Assembly: GCF_039634785.1 (NCBI RefSeq)
Contig: NZ_JBBIAB010000018.1
Coordinates: 1-64,000, forward strand
Length of the DNA: 64,000 nucleotides
From: Tistrella mobilis
GTDB taxonomy: Bacteria > Pseudomonadota > Alphaproteobacteria > Tistrellales > Tistrellaceae
Direction: 5' to 3'
The notes below the pieces were generated by a model. It saw only the letters and a list, made by a program, of their open reading frames with translations, did not search any database and was not told where the DNA came from. A program made the translations under genes and the position numbers. This document shows positions 10,727 through 18,967 of the stretch, piece by piece; the stretch's first letter is position 1; every line of letters starts with the position of its first letter.

Positions 10727-11662
10727 ATGGACACCGGCTATGCACACCGCCACCTGCTCGGCATCGAGGGGCTGACCGCCGACGAGATCGGCTATCTTCT
10801 CGACCTGGCCGACGGCTATGTCGATCTGAACCGGCAGGCCGAAAAGAAGCGGTCGACGTTGAAGGGCCGGACGGTCATCAACCTGTTCTTCGAGAACTCG
10901 ACCCGCACCCGCACCTCGTTCGAGCTGGCGGCGAAGCGGCTCGGTGCCGACGCGATCAACATGTCGGTGGCGACGTCGAGCGTGAAGAAGGGCGAAACCC
11001 TGATCGACACCGCCCAGACGCTGAACGCCATGCATCCCGACATCCTGGTGGTGCGCCATGGCGACAGCGGCGCGGTGAAGCTGCTCTCGGAAAAGGTCCA
11101 TGCCGGGGTGATCAATGCCGGCGACGGCAATCACGAGCACCCGACCCAGGCCCTGCTGGATGCGCTGACCATCCGCCGCCGCCGCGGCCGGATCGCCGGG
11201 CTCAAGGTCGCGATCTGCGGCGACATCCTGCACAGCCGGGTCGCACGTTCGAACATCCACCTGCTGAACGCCATCGGCGCCGAGGTGCGGCTGATTGCGC
11301 CGCCGACCCTGGTGCCGACCGCGATCGAGCGCATGGGTGTCAAGGTCTACAACCGGATGGAAGAGGGGCTTGAAGGCGTCGACATCGTGATGATGCTCCG
11401 CCTGCAGCTGGAGCGCATGCACGGCGCCTTCATCCCCTCGATCCGCGAATACTTCCACTTCTACGGCCTGTCCTACCAGAAGCTGGCGGTGGCCGCCCCC
11501 GATGCGCTGGTCATGCATCCCGGACCGATGAACCGCGGCGTCGAGATCGACAGCGAGCTGGCCGACGACATCGACCGCAGCGTGATCCTGGACCAGGTGG
11601 AGCTGGGCGTCGCCGTGCGCCAGGCCTGCCTGGACGTGCTCTGCCGCAACCTGCCAGCCTGA
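10727..11662 (+). CDS. pyrB: Aspartate carbamoyltransferase catalytic subunit
   Basis: Second step of pyrimidine synthesis: carbamoyl phosphate plus aspartate gives N-carbamoyl-aspartate. The 311-residue protein carries the carbamoyl-phosphate loop [20 protein letters not shown] near residues 60-80 and the C-terminal [11 protein letters not shown]. Length is that of the catalytic chain, and no PyrI regulatory chain is nearby. In this family type PyrB often associates with a PyrC-like protein, and pyrC follows directly. The ATG at 10727 has AAGGGA about eight bases upstream. The spacer before pyrC holds a short tandem repeat. Confidence 0.95.
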   Translation: MDTGYAHRHLLGIEGLTADEIGYLLDLADGYVDLNRQAEKKRSTLKGRTVINLFFENSTRTRTSFELAAKRLGADAINMSVATSSVKKGETLIDTAQTLNAMHPDILVVRHGDSGAVKLLSEKVHAGVINAGDGNHEHPTQALLDALTIRRRRGRIAGLKVAICGDILHSRVARSNIHLLNAIGAEVRLIAPPTLVPTAIERMGVKVYNRMEEGLEGVDIVMMLRLQLERMHGAFIPSIREYFHFYGLSYQKLAVAAPDALVMHPGPMNRGVEIDSELADDIDRSVILDQVELGVAVRQACLDVLCRNLPA

Positions 11663-11692
11663 TCCGTCGCCTGATCCCACAGCCGGCCCCCC

Positions 11693-11724
11693 GACAGCCG
11701 GACAGCCGGACAGCCGGACAGCCG
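11693..11724. repeat. Four tandem 8-bp repeats between pyrB and pyrC
   Basis: GACAGCCG occurs four times without interruption at 11693-11700, 11701-11708, 11709-11716 and 11717-11724. The tract lies in the 123-base pyrB-pyrC spacer, outside both genes. Such short-unit tracts can change copy number by slippage. Confidence 0.85.
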
Positions 11725-11785
11725 AGGTTTTTCAGGGCCGGTCCCGCACCTGCCCGCCGCTTCTCCCCCAAGGGACATCTGCGTC

Positions 11786-13129
11786 ATGCCCACGCCCGTC
11801 TTCGCCGAAACGACGCCCGACCGCAGCCCGATGCCCGGCCGGGTCGCCTATGTCAACGCCCGGCTGATCGATCCGGCGACCGGCACCGACCGCATCGGCA
11901 CGCTGCTGACCGAGGGTGAGACCATCGTCGATATCGGCCAGGGCCTCTTCGCCGACGGCGTGCCCGAGGGCGTGCAGGTGGTGGACTGCACCGGCCTGGT
12001 GCTGGCGCCGGGCCTGGTCGACATGCATGTCCATCTGCGCGAGCCGGGCCACGAGCACAAGGAAACCATCGAAACCGGCAGCCGCGCCGCGGCGGCCGGC
12101 GGTGTCACCACCATCGCCTGCATGGCCAATACCGCGCCGGTGATCGACGACATCGCGCTGGTCGATTTCATCCGCCGGCGGGCGCGCGAGACGGGCCTCG
12201 TCAACGTGCTGCCGGTGGCCGCGATCACCAAGGGGCTGAAGGGTGAACAGCTGGTCGAGATGGGCCTGCTGGCCGAAGCCGGCGCCGCCTATTTCAGCGA
12301 TGACGGCCTGCCGGTCCGCGACACGCTGGTGATGCGCCGGGCATTGTCTTATGCCGGCGGCATGGGCCTGCTGGTCGCCCAGCATGCCGAGGATCACAGC
12401 CTGGCCGGCTGCGGCTGCATGAACGAGGGCGAGACCGCCACCCGGCTCGGCCTGCCCGGCATCCCGTCGGCGGCCGAGACCGTGATCGTGGAGCGCGACA
12501 TCCGCCTGCTGGAGCTGACCGGCGGCAAGGCCCGCTATCACGTCGCCCATATCTCCACCGCCGAGGCGGTGGAGGCCGTGCGCCAGGCCAAGCGCCGCGG
12601 CCTGCCGGTGACGGCAGAGGTCACCCCGCATCACTTCACGCTCGACGACCGCGCGGTCGGCGACTACCGGACCTTCGCCAAGATGGCGCCGCCGCTGCGC
12701 GCCGCCCGCGATGTCGACGCCATGATCGAAGGCCTGGCCGACGGCACGATCGATGCGGTCGCAACCGACCACGCCCCCCACGACCAGGACAGCAAGCGCG
12801 TGCCCTTCGCCCATGCCGCCAATGGCGTGGTCGGGCTGGAAACCATGCTGCCGCTGACCCTGGAACTGGTCCGCGACGGCCATATGTCGCTGATCGACGC
12901 GGTGGCGGCGATGACGCTGAAGCCGGCCGATCTGCTCGGCATCGCCGCCGGCCGGCTTGCAAAGGGCGCGCCCGCCGATCTGGTGCTGTTCTCCACCGAA
13001 CATGAATGGGTGTTGAATGCGGCCCTGCTGCATTCGAAGTCCAAGAACACCCCCTTCGATGGCCGCACCCTGCGCGGCCGGGCGCTGCGGACCGTGGTCC
13101 GCGGCCGCACCGTCTTCCAGCTCGCCTGA
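11786..13129 (+). CDS. pyrC: Dihydroorotase, class I
   Basis: Third step of pyrimidine synthesis, the reversible cyclisation of carbamoyl-aspartate to dihydroorotate, by a zinc enzyme of the amidohydrolase fold. The 447-residue protein has the metal-binding MHVHLREPGHEHKETI block near residues 75-90 and the late ATDHAPHDQDSK motif. Because the metal ligands are retained, this looks catalytically active rather than an inactive PyrC' partner of PyrB. The ATG at 11786 has AAGGGA upstream. pyrB lies upstream and plsY begins 50 bases downstream, the usual alphaproteobacterial order. Confidence 0.94.
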   Translation: MPTPVFAETTPDRSPMPGRVAYVNARLIDPATGTDRIGTLLTEGETIVDIGQGLFADGVPEGVQVVDCTGLVLAPGLVDMHVHLREPGHEHKETIETGSRAAAAGGVTTIACMANTAPVIDDIALVDFIRRRARETGLVNVLPVAAITKGLKGEQLVEMGLLAEAGAAYFSDDGLPVRDTLVMRRALSYAGGMGLLVAQHAEDHSLAGCGCMNEGETATRLGLPGIPSAAETVIVERDIRLLELTGGKARYHVAHISTAEAVEAVRQAKRRGLPVTAEVTPHHFTLDDRAVGDYRTFAKMAPPLRAARDVDAMIEGLADGTIDAVATDHAPHDQDSKRVPFAHAANGVVGLETMLPLTLELVRDGHMSLIDAVAAMTLKPADLLGIAAGRLAKGAPADLVLFSTEHEWVLNAALLHSKSKNTPFDGRTLRGRALRTVVRGRTVFQLA

Positions 13130-13179
13130 TCCCGCAGGCTCTCACCCCAGCCCCCTGATCCCCGCAGGAGCCCCCGCCC

Positions 13180-13815
13180 ATGGCCGCAGAGACCGCCCCC
13201 TGGCTGCTCGTCATCGCCGCCCTGGGCGGCTATCTGCTGGGCGCCATCCCCTTCGGTCTGGTGCTGACCCGCATGGCCGGGCTCGGCGATGTCCGCAAGA
13301 TCGGCTCGGGCAATATCGGTGCCACCAATGTGCTGCGCACCGGCAACAAGCCCCTGGCGCTGGCGACGCTGATCCTGGACAGCGGCAAGGGGGCGGCCGC
13401 CACCCTGATCGCGCTGGCCCTGCTCGGCCCCGATGCGGCGCTGGCCGCCGCCGGCGGCTCGGTTCTGGGCCATCTCTTCCCGGTCTGGCTGGGCTTCAGG
13501 GGCGGCAAGGGCGTCGCCACCGGGCTCGGCGTGCTGCTGGCCGCCGACTGGCGGATCGGTCTTGCCGCCTGCGCCATCTGGCTGGCGACGGCTTTCCTCA
13601 CCCGCTTCTCGTCGCTGGCGGCGTTGGTCGCCTTCGCCGCCGCCCCGGTGCTGTCGTGGTTCCTGGCCACGCCGGAGCTGGCCGGCGTCACGCTGTTCAT
13701 CGCCGTGCTGGTCTTCATCCGCCACAAGACCAACATCGCCCGGCTGCTGGCCGGAACCGAACCGAAGATCGGGAAGAAGAAGGACGGGGCCGGGACGGAT
13801 CAGGCGGAGGGCTGA
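13180..13815 (+). CDS. plsY: Acyl-phosphate:glycerol-3-phosphate acyltransferase PlsY
   Basis: Inner-membrane enzyme that moves an acyl chain from acyl-phosphate to glycerol-3-phosphate, the first step of phospholipid synthesis. The 211-residue protein has five or so membrane segments and the three conserved motifs: [14 protein letters not shown], the [21 protein letters not shown] glycine-rich loop, and IFIRHKTNI-type ([13 protein letters not shown]) near the end. The C-terminus is lysine-rich. AGGAG precedes the ATG at 13180. In most relatives dprA follows directly. Here the gene's last 16 bases overlap, tail to tail, the end of an NRPS gene on the other strand. Confidence 0.93.
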   Translation: MAAETAPWLLVIAALGGYLLGAIPFGLVLTRMAGLGDVRKIGSGNIGATNVLRTGNKPLALATLILDSGKGAAATLIALALLGPDAALAAAGGSVLGHLFPVWLGFRGGKGVATGLGVLLAADWRIGLAACAIWLATAFLTRFSSLAALVAFAAAPVLSWFLATPELAGVTLFIAVLVFIRHKTNIARLLAGTEPKIGKKKDGAGTDQAEG

Positions 13816-16523
13816 TCCGGCCAGGCGTCCCCGATCGCGGCCACGATGCGCGCAAGATTGGCCTCGTCGGTCGCGAGCGCTACATGATCGCCTGCAACCT
13901 CCACCAGCCGGACATCCGGCGACACCCTGTCCCAGCCCAGAAGATGGCCATGCCCGGCATACGACGACCGGGTATGCGATGTCACGATCAGCAGCAGACG
14001 GCAGTGAAGCCGTCCCGGCTGCCATCCCACGATCATGGCCCGGCGGATGGCCGAAATCAGCGCCCGTTCCACCCGGATCCGGTTCCGGCGTCCCGGTGCC
14101 GCCCGCCGGGCCATGGCCGCGACCAGCCTGAGCGGCCGATGGTCAGGCCTCTGCGCCAGGGTGAAGAACAGCTTCGACATCGGCTGGCCGATCCCGCGAA
14201 CCAGCCGACGTCGGAAACCCGGCGACGGTTCGGGGATCCTGCCCGCCTGCAGCAGGGATGCCGCATCGTCATGACTGGCGACGATGTCGCCGACCACCAC
14301 CATCCCGGCTGTCAGCCCCCGTGACGCCAGGATCTGCGCCGCGGCGACCGCCAGCCGCCCGCCGAAGGACAGACCGACCAGGCCGAAATCGGGTGTGGCG
14401 CCGCCGGGTCCGGCAGCACCGGTCAGATGGGCGGCGATCCTGTCGGCCACCTCCGCCGCCAGATCCTCGATGCTCCGCCGCCTGGACAATTCCGCATCCA
14501 GGTCCGGCAGGGCCACCAGACGCACCGTCGCCATCCCGGCGCAGCGCGCGGCCAGGACGATCAGATGCCGGGCCATGCCCATCACCCCCGGCACGAAGAA
14601 CAGCATCCGGGCGGTCGCGGCACCCAAGGGGTCGCGCAACGCCCGGCGCAGATCGGCCGGGGTCATCGCGCCGTTCAGCAGGGTGACCGGCAGCGGCCGA
14701 CCGGCCAGCGTTTCGACCCGTGCGGCGAAGCGCATCAGCTCCAGGCTGTCGCCGCCCAGTTCAGAGAAGGTGACGCCGGCCTGTGGGGCAGAGGCGCCGA
14801 ACATCTCGGCCCAGGCCCTGTCGACGGCATCGGCGAGCGCGGGTTCACCCGTCCCGCCGGCCGGTTCCGGCACGGGCGGCGCAGAAGGTGCCGCCCCCAA
14901 CCCGGCCAGGCCGTCGGCAAGGCTGCGGCCATCCAGCTTGAAATTGGCCAGCCGCGGCAGTTCCGCCATCACCAGCAGACGCCGCGGCACCAGATGCGGC
15001 GGCAGCTCCGCAGCCAGCCGGCCGCGCAGGGCCACAGGGTCGATCAGCCGCCCCGGCGCCGGCACCACCACCCCCGCCAGGGCCGTCTCGCCCTGCGGTG
15101 TCCGGTCCGGCAGAACCGCGGCATCCCCCACCCCCGGCAGGGCGCGCAGGGCCGCCTCCACCTCGGCCGGCTCCACCCGATGGCCGCGGATCTTGAGCTG
15201 ACCATCCGCCCGGCCCAGGAATTCCAGCTGCCCGTCGGCGCGGATCCGGCCCAGATCGCCCGGCCGCAGCCGCCGTGCCCCCGGCGCCACATCGCCGCCG
15301 GTCAGAAAGGTGGCGGCGGTCAGCTCCGGATCCCGCCAATAGCCTGCGGCCATATAGCGGCTTTCGACCTCGATCTCCCCGATTTCGCCATCCGGAACCG
15401 GCCGGCCCGCGGCATCCACCAGCCGCATGCGCCGATCTGCAACCGGCCAGCCGACCGGCACCACCCCGGCGGTGGGGCAGGTCTCGCGATCGATCAGCCA
15501 GTGCCGGTAGATGGTGGCATTCTCGGTGGAGCCGATGCCGACATAGATCCGGGCATCGGCCGGCGCATCGGCAAAGACGCGCGCCAGATCGGCGGCAAGG
15601 ATGCGCTCCCCCGCCAGATAGGCGACACGGATGCCGCCCAGCGCCGCCGGGCCGGCCCCGCCATCGGCCAGGACACGCAGCACCGTCGGCATGGCGTGAA
15701 AGATGGTCGGGCGGGTGGCCGCGAAGCGCCGGCCGGCGGCGGCGACGCCTTCGGTTCTCAGATCCACCGGAATGACGGCGGCCCCGGCCAGCAGCGCGCC
15801 ATACATGTCGCGAATGGCACCGTTGACCGCCGGCGAATACAGCCAGGTCAGGCGATCGGCGGCAGAGATGTCCAGAACGTCCCGATACTGAAAAACGTCG
15901 TGCAGCAGCCCCCTCTGGGTCTGCCAGACCCCCTTGGGGCGGCCGGTGGAGCCGGAGGTGTACAGAACATAGGCGGCATCATCCGGCCCGCCCCGGGGCG
16001 ACCAGCCGGCCGGCGGCGGCGCCAGATCGTCGATGGCGAGCACCGTGGCCCCTGCGGCCGTGGCCGCCGCCATCAGCTCCGGCCGCCCGGCTGCGGTCGC
16101 CCGATCGGTCAGCACCAGCCGCACCCCGGCATGGCCCAGGATCAGCTCGTTGCGGGCTGCGGGAAAGGAGGGATCGATCGGCACATAGGGCCGCCCGGCC
16201 GCAAGCGCCCCCAGCAGGGCCGCCAGGCAGCCGGCCGAGGCGGGGATCGCCACCGCCACAGGCTCCGGCTCCTCTCTGGCCGGCCCCTCTCCGGCCACCC
16301 CCTCTCTGGCCGCCGCCCTCCGGCCGTCGACCGCCCAGGCGATCCGCAGCGCCTGTCCCAGCAGGTCGCCATAAGTCGTCGCAGCCCCGGGCCCCAGAAC
16401 CGCAGGGGTGCTGGGGGCGCGGGTCGCCTGATCGGCAAAGACCGCGAAGACCGGCCGTTCCAGACGGTCGGGCGCGATCGGCACCAGCAGCGCCTCGGGC
16501 GTCGCGGCAGGCCCCCCGGTCAT
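13800..16523 (-). CDS. Single-module nonribosomal peptide synthetase: adenylation, carrier and thioesterase domains
   Basis: Protein of 907 residues. The adenylation domain (about 20-535) has A3 [14 protein letters not shown] at 185-198, an A5-like GSTENATIY at 331-339, A7 [10 protein letters not shown]8 with Lys444 ([11 protein letters not shown]) and the catalytic A10-type Lys529 (NFKLDG). The carrier domain holds the phosphopantetheine Ser593 in LGGDSLELM. The C-terminal alpha/beta-hydrolase thioesterase has the GLSFGG nucleophile elbow (Ser719) and a late His880 (GDHVAL). There is no condensation domain, so it should load and release, or self-couple, one acid. By hand alignment with PheA, the residue that normally binds the alpha-amino group (Asp235) is Asn234, hinting at a substrate without a normal alpha-amino group. 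Its start overlaps the URO-D stop by four bases (ATGA). Product unknown. Confidence 0.88.
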   Translation of the reverse strand: MTGGPAATPEALLVPIAPDRLERPVFAVFADQATRAPSTPAVLGPGAATTYGDLLGQALRIAWAVDGRRAAAREGVAGEGPAREEPEPVAVAIPASAGCLAALLGALAAGRPYVPIDPSFPAARNELILGHAGVRLVLTDRATAAGRPELMAAATAAGATVLAIDDLAPPPAGWSPRGGPDDAAYVLYTSGSTGRPKGVWQTQRGLLHDVFQYRDVLDISAADRLTWLYSPAVNGAIRDMYGALLAGAAVIPVDLRTEGVAAAGRRFAATRPTIFHAMPTVLRVLADGGAGPAALGGIRVAYLAGERILAADLARVFADAPADARIYVGIGSTENATIYRHWLIDRETCPTAGVVPVGWPVADRRMRLVDAAGRPVPDGEIGEIEVESRYMAAGYWRDPELTAATFLTGGDVAPGARRLRPGDLGRIRADGQLEFLGRADGQLKIRGHRVEPAEVEAALRALPGVGDAAVLPDRTPQGETALAGVVVPAPGRLIDPVALRGRLAAELPPHLVPRRLLVMAELPRLANFKLDGRSLADGLAGLGAAPSAPPVPEPAGGTGEPALADAVDRAWAEMFGASAPQAGVTFSELGGDSLELMRFAARVETLAGRPLPVTLLNGAMTPADLRRALRDPLGAATARMLFFVPGVMGMARHLIVLAARCAGMATVRLVALPDLDAELSRRRSIEDLAAEVADRIAAHLTGAAGPGGATPDFGLVGLSFGGRLAVAAAQILASRGLTAGMVVVGDIVASHDDAASLLQAGRIPEPSPGFRRRLVRGIGQPMSKLFFTLAQRPDHRPLRLVAAMARRAAPGRRNRIRVERALISAIRRAMIVGWQPGRLHCRLLLIVTSHTRSSYAGHGHLLGWDRVSPDVRLVEVAGDHVALATDEANLARIVAAIGDAWPDQPSA
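16271..16315 (-). repeat. Three in-frame 15-bp repeats inside the NRPS gene
   Basis: Three imperfect 15-base units (CCTCTCTGGCCGGCC-like on the plus strand) run at 16271-16285, 16286-16300 and 16301-16315. They encode a five-residue repeat of Ala/Gly/Arg/Glu type around residues 70-84, in a loop of the adenylation domain. The period is a multiple of three, so the frame is kept. Confidence 0.75.
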
Positions 16524-17518
16524 GTCGCCACCCGGCGCAGCTGCCGCATCATCCGCGCCGCAGCCCGCAGATCCACCGACAGCGGCAGCACGCAGGCACT
16601 GGCCAGGACCAGGCCCCCGGCCCCCGGCCCGGCGCGCAGCCGGTCCACCACCGCAGCCAGATCGCGGCCGCCCCGGCCGATCAGCCGGTGGTCAAGCCCC
16701 ACGGCCGGCAGGGCCCCGGCCAGCGCCTGTGCCGGCAGCGCTTCCAGCACGGCCTGATCCAGATGCACCGCCCAGCGCGCCACCCCGGCGGGCAGGGGCC
16801 ACCAGGCTGCGGCATCGGCCTCGTGAAGATGCAGCATGTTGAACCCCAGCCCGTCCGCCGCGGCCATCACGCGGCGGTCGGTGTCGTCGATCGCGGCCGC
16901 CAGCCGGTCTCCGGCGGCACCTGCGGGCAGGGGCCAGCGGCCGTGGCCGCGATGCTTCGCGGCAAGATAGACCCCGTCGGCCCCCGCGGCCGCAATCGCC
17001 GCCACCAGCCGCACGGCCCGCCCGGCAACCGCGTCCAGCGCCGCCATCACGGCCTCGGGCGCCTCGGCCAGATGCCGGGCCAGCACATCCGCCGGTGCCA
17101 GCTGGGCCAGAACCGTCGCCGGGGCGAACAGCGTGGTCAGCAGCGGCACCGGCCGGGTGCGGGTCGCCGCCATATCGGCGGTCGCCTTCAGAACCGCCTG
17201 CTCGCGCGGATGCCAGGGGGCTGCCGCCGCGGCCTGCCCGACCCCCGCCCAGTCCGCGACGGCCGCGACCGGGCGGTGCAGAATGGTGCGCAGGCCCACC
17301 GGATCCGGCCGCCAGCAATCCGTCAGGCCGAAAGCCGCCGCCTGCCAGGTGCCGGCCGGGGTCAGCTTGATCAGGTCGCCCTCAAGCCGGCGGTCCAGAT
17401 CACGCGTGGCGGTGACCAGGGCCGGGGCGGAGACGTCACGCCGCGGATGATGTCGCCACAGCGCGACCTTCGTCCGGCGCCCATCCGCCCGCCATCCTGT
17501 CCCGGCTCTGCCAGACAC
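16520..17518 (-). CDS. Uroporphyrinogen decarboxylase (URO-D) superfamily protein, not HemE
   Basis: About 332 residues with the URO-D/methyltransferase barrel hallmarks seen in non-HemE members. These are an N-terminal VALWRHHP, then LIKLTPAGTWQAAAFG, a mid-protein GADGVYLAAKHRGHGR, and NMLHLHEADA, an HxH-containing segment at the position used for metal or substrate in MtaA-like proteins. It lacks the RAGRYLPEYR substrate loop of true HemE. The superfamily contains decarboxylases, cobalamin methyltransferases and MetE-like zinc enzymes, so the reaction cannot be named. GTG at 17518 is preferred because AGAGGTGAG lies just upstream; ATG at 17533 would add five residues. Its stop overlaps the NRPS start (ATGA), so both proteins are made together and probably act on one product. 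Confidence 0.75.
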   Translation of the reverse strand: MSGRAGTGWRADGRRTKVALWRHHPRRDVSAPALVTATRDLDRRLEGDLIKLTPAGTWQAAAFGLTDCWRPDPVGLRTILHRPVAAVADWAGVGQAAAAAPWHPREQAVLKATADMAATRTRPVPLLTTLFAPATVLAQLAPADVLARHLAEAPEAVMAALDAVAGRAVRLVAAIAAAGADGVYLAAKHRGHGRWPLPAGAAGDRLAAAIDDTDRRVMAAADGLGFNMLHLHEADAAAWWPLPAGVARWAVHLDQAVLEALPAQALAGALPAVGLDHRLIGRGGRDLAAVVDRLRAGPGAGGLVLASACVLPLSVDLRAAARMMRQLRRVAT

Positions 17519-17698
17519 GGTCTCACCTCTCATTATCTGCTTGTCTGCGGATCTGCCTGGTATGAAGACCGCCGCACCCTACCCCGAGCCGCGCCCCCGC
17601 GGCCAGACCGGAGCGGCAGGTTCCGGCGCCGCCCGGTGTTGAATCTACAACTGAAAAGCGACATACGCGCATAATTCCTGGATCATTGACGCGCAACG

Positions 17699-17714
17699 GG
17701 ATGCACATGCATCC
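17699..17714. promoter_or_regulatory. Perfect dyad just before dprA
   Basis: GGATGCA at 17699-17705 and TGCATCC at 17708-17714 form a perfect seven-base inverted repeat with a two-base centre, nine bases before the dprA start. It lies in the 200-base space shared with the divergent URO-D gene, so it could be a protein-binding site, or a hairpin limiting dprA translation. A CATAAT that could serve as a -10 box is at 17670-17675. Confidence 0.45.
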
Positions 17715-17722
17715 TGTGGCCC

Positions 17723-18868
17723 ATGTCCAGAACCCGCGTCGGCGGGCTGACGCGGGCGGAGCGCCTCGACTGGTTGAGGTTGATCCGGACCGAGCAGGTC
17801 GGCCCCATCACCTTTTTCGACCTGCTCGACCGCTACGGCAATGCCGCGGCGGCGCTGGAGGCCATTCCGGAGCTGGCGAAACGCGGCGGCAGGTCCCGGC
17901 CACTGACCCCGCCCTCGCGCAGCGCGGCAGAGGCGGAACTGCGCCGGATCACCGCGGCCGGCGCCCGGCTGGTGGCATTGGGCGAGCCCGGCTATCCGCC
18001 GCCGCTCGCCCGCATCCCCGACCCGCCGCCCCTGCTTCAGATCCGCGGTCATGATGCCGTCGCCACCGCACCGGCGGTGGCCCTGGTCGGCGCCCGGTCC
18101 GCCGCCCTGCCCGCCATGCGCCTCGCCGGCCGCATCGCCGCGGATCTGGCCGCGGCGGGTGTGGTGGTGGTCTCAGGCCTTGCCCGCGGCATCGATGCCG
18201 CCGCCCATGACGGTGCCCTGCGCGCCGGCCCGGGCGGTGCCGGGACGATGGCGGTGGTGGCGGGCGGGATCGATGTGGTCTACCCGCCGGAACACGCCGC
18301 CCTCCAGGCGCGCATCGCGGCCGAAGGGCTGCTGGTCGCCGAACAGCCGCCGGGCACCGAACCCCAGGCCCGTCATTTTCCCCGCCGCAACCGGATCGTC
18401 GCCGGTGCCACACTCGCCACCGTGGTGGTCGAAGCGGCGCCGCGCTCGGGCTCTCTGATCACGGCCCGGCTTGCGGGCGATTATGGCCGCGAAGTGCTGG
18501 CGGTGCCGGGCTCCCCCGCCGATCCGCGTTCGGAAGGCGCCAACCGGCTGATCCGCGACGGCGCAACCCTGGTCCGCGATGCCGCCGACGTGCTGGAGGC
18601 GATCCGCCCGCTGATCGACCGGCCGCTTGCCGAACCGGTCATGGAGACGGCCGTCGCCCCGCCGCCCATGGCCCCGGATCCGGCGGAACTCGACCGTGCC
18701 CGACGCGAAATTCCCCGCCGGATCGGCGCGTTTGCCGCACGTCTCGACGATCTCGTCCATGAGTCCGGCTTGACGGCGGCGACCATTCTCACGATTTTGT
18801 TGGAACTGGAACTTGCCGGGCGGCTCGATCGCCTGCCCGGACAGAAAGTGTCGCTGAGCATGGGCTGA
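17723..18868 (+). CDS. dprA: DNA-processing protein DprA
   Basis: Loads RecA onto incoming single-stranded DNA during natural transformation. The 381-residue protein starts with a helical DNA-binding-like region (residues 1-70). The Rossmann-like core follows with VALVGARSAA, VVVSGLARGIDAAAHDGAL, HFPRRNRIVAGA and the late GSLITARLAGDYGREVLAVPGSP. A winged-helix C-terminal domain ends the protein (about 320-378), as in many alphaproteobacterial members. The ATG at 17723 lacks a good Shine-Dalgarno and sits next to a dyad. It normally follows plsY directly; here the reverse-strand NRPS/URO-D pair lies between. topA follows after 99 bases. Confidence 0.93.
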   Translation: MSRTRVGGLTRAERLDWLRLIRTEQVGPITFFDLLDRYGNAAAALEAIPELAKRGGRSRPLTPPSRSAAEAELRRITAAGARLVALGEPGYPPPLARIPDPPPLLQIRGHDAVATAPAVALVGARSAALPAMRLAGRIAADLAAAGVVVVSGLARGIDAAAHDGALRAGPGGAGTMAVVAGGIDVVYPPEHAALQARIAAEGLLVAEQPPGTEPQARHFPRRNRIVAGATLATVVVEAAPRSGSLITARLAGDYGREVLAVPGSPADPRSEGANRLIRDGATLVRDAADVLEAIRPLIDRPLAEPVMETAVAPPPMAPDPAELDRARREIPRRIGAFAARLDDLVHESGLTAATILTILLELELAGRLDRLPGQKVSLSMG

Positions 18869-18967
18869 TCCCCGCGCCCCGGCCGCGGCGCGAGGAAGGC
18901 CCGACGTTCCCTTCGTCAGATGGGTACCGGCGGGTCCGTTGAAGCGCGGAGACCAGCAAGGCAGCTC

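Noticed and set aside
14427-16757. Open frame of over 700 codons antisense to the NRPS
   Set aside because: The minus-strand reading has complete adenylation, carrier and thioesterase motifs; the plus-strand one is Gln/His/Arg-rich without motifs.
17638-17651. GTTG-N6-CAAC as a LexA-like site
   Set aside because: Only four bases per arm and not the alphaproteobacterial GAAC-N7-GTTC form.
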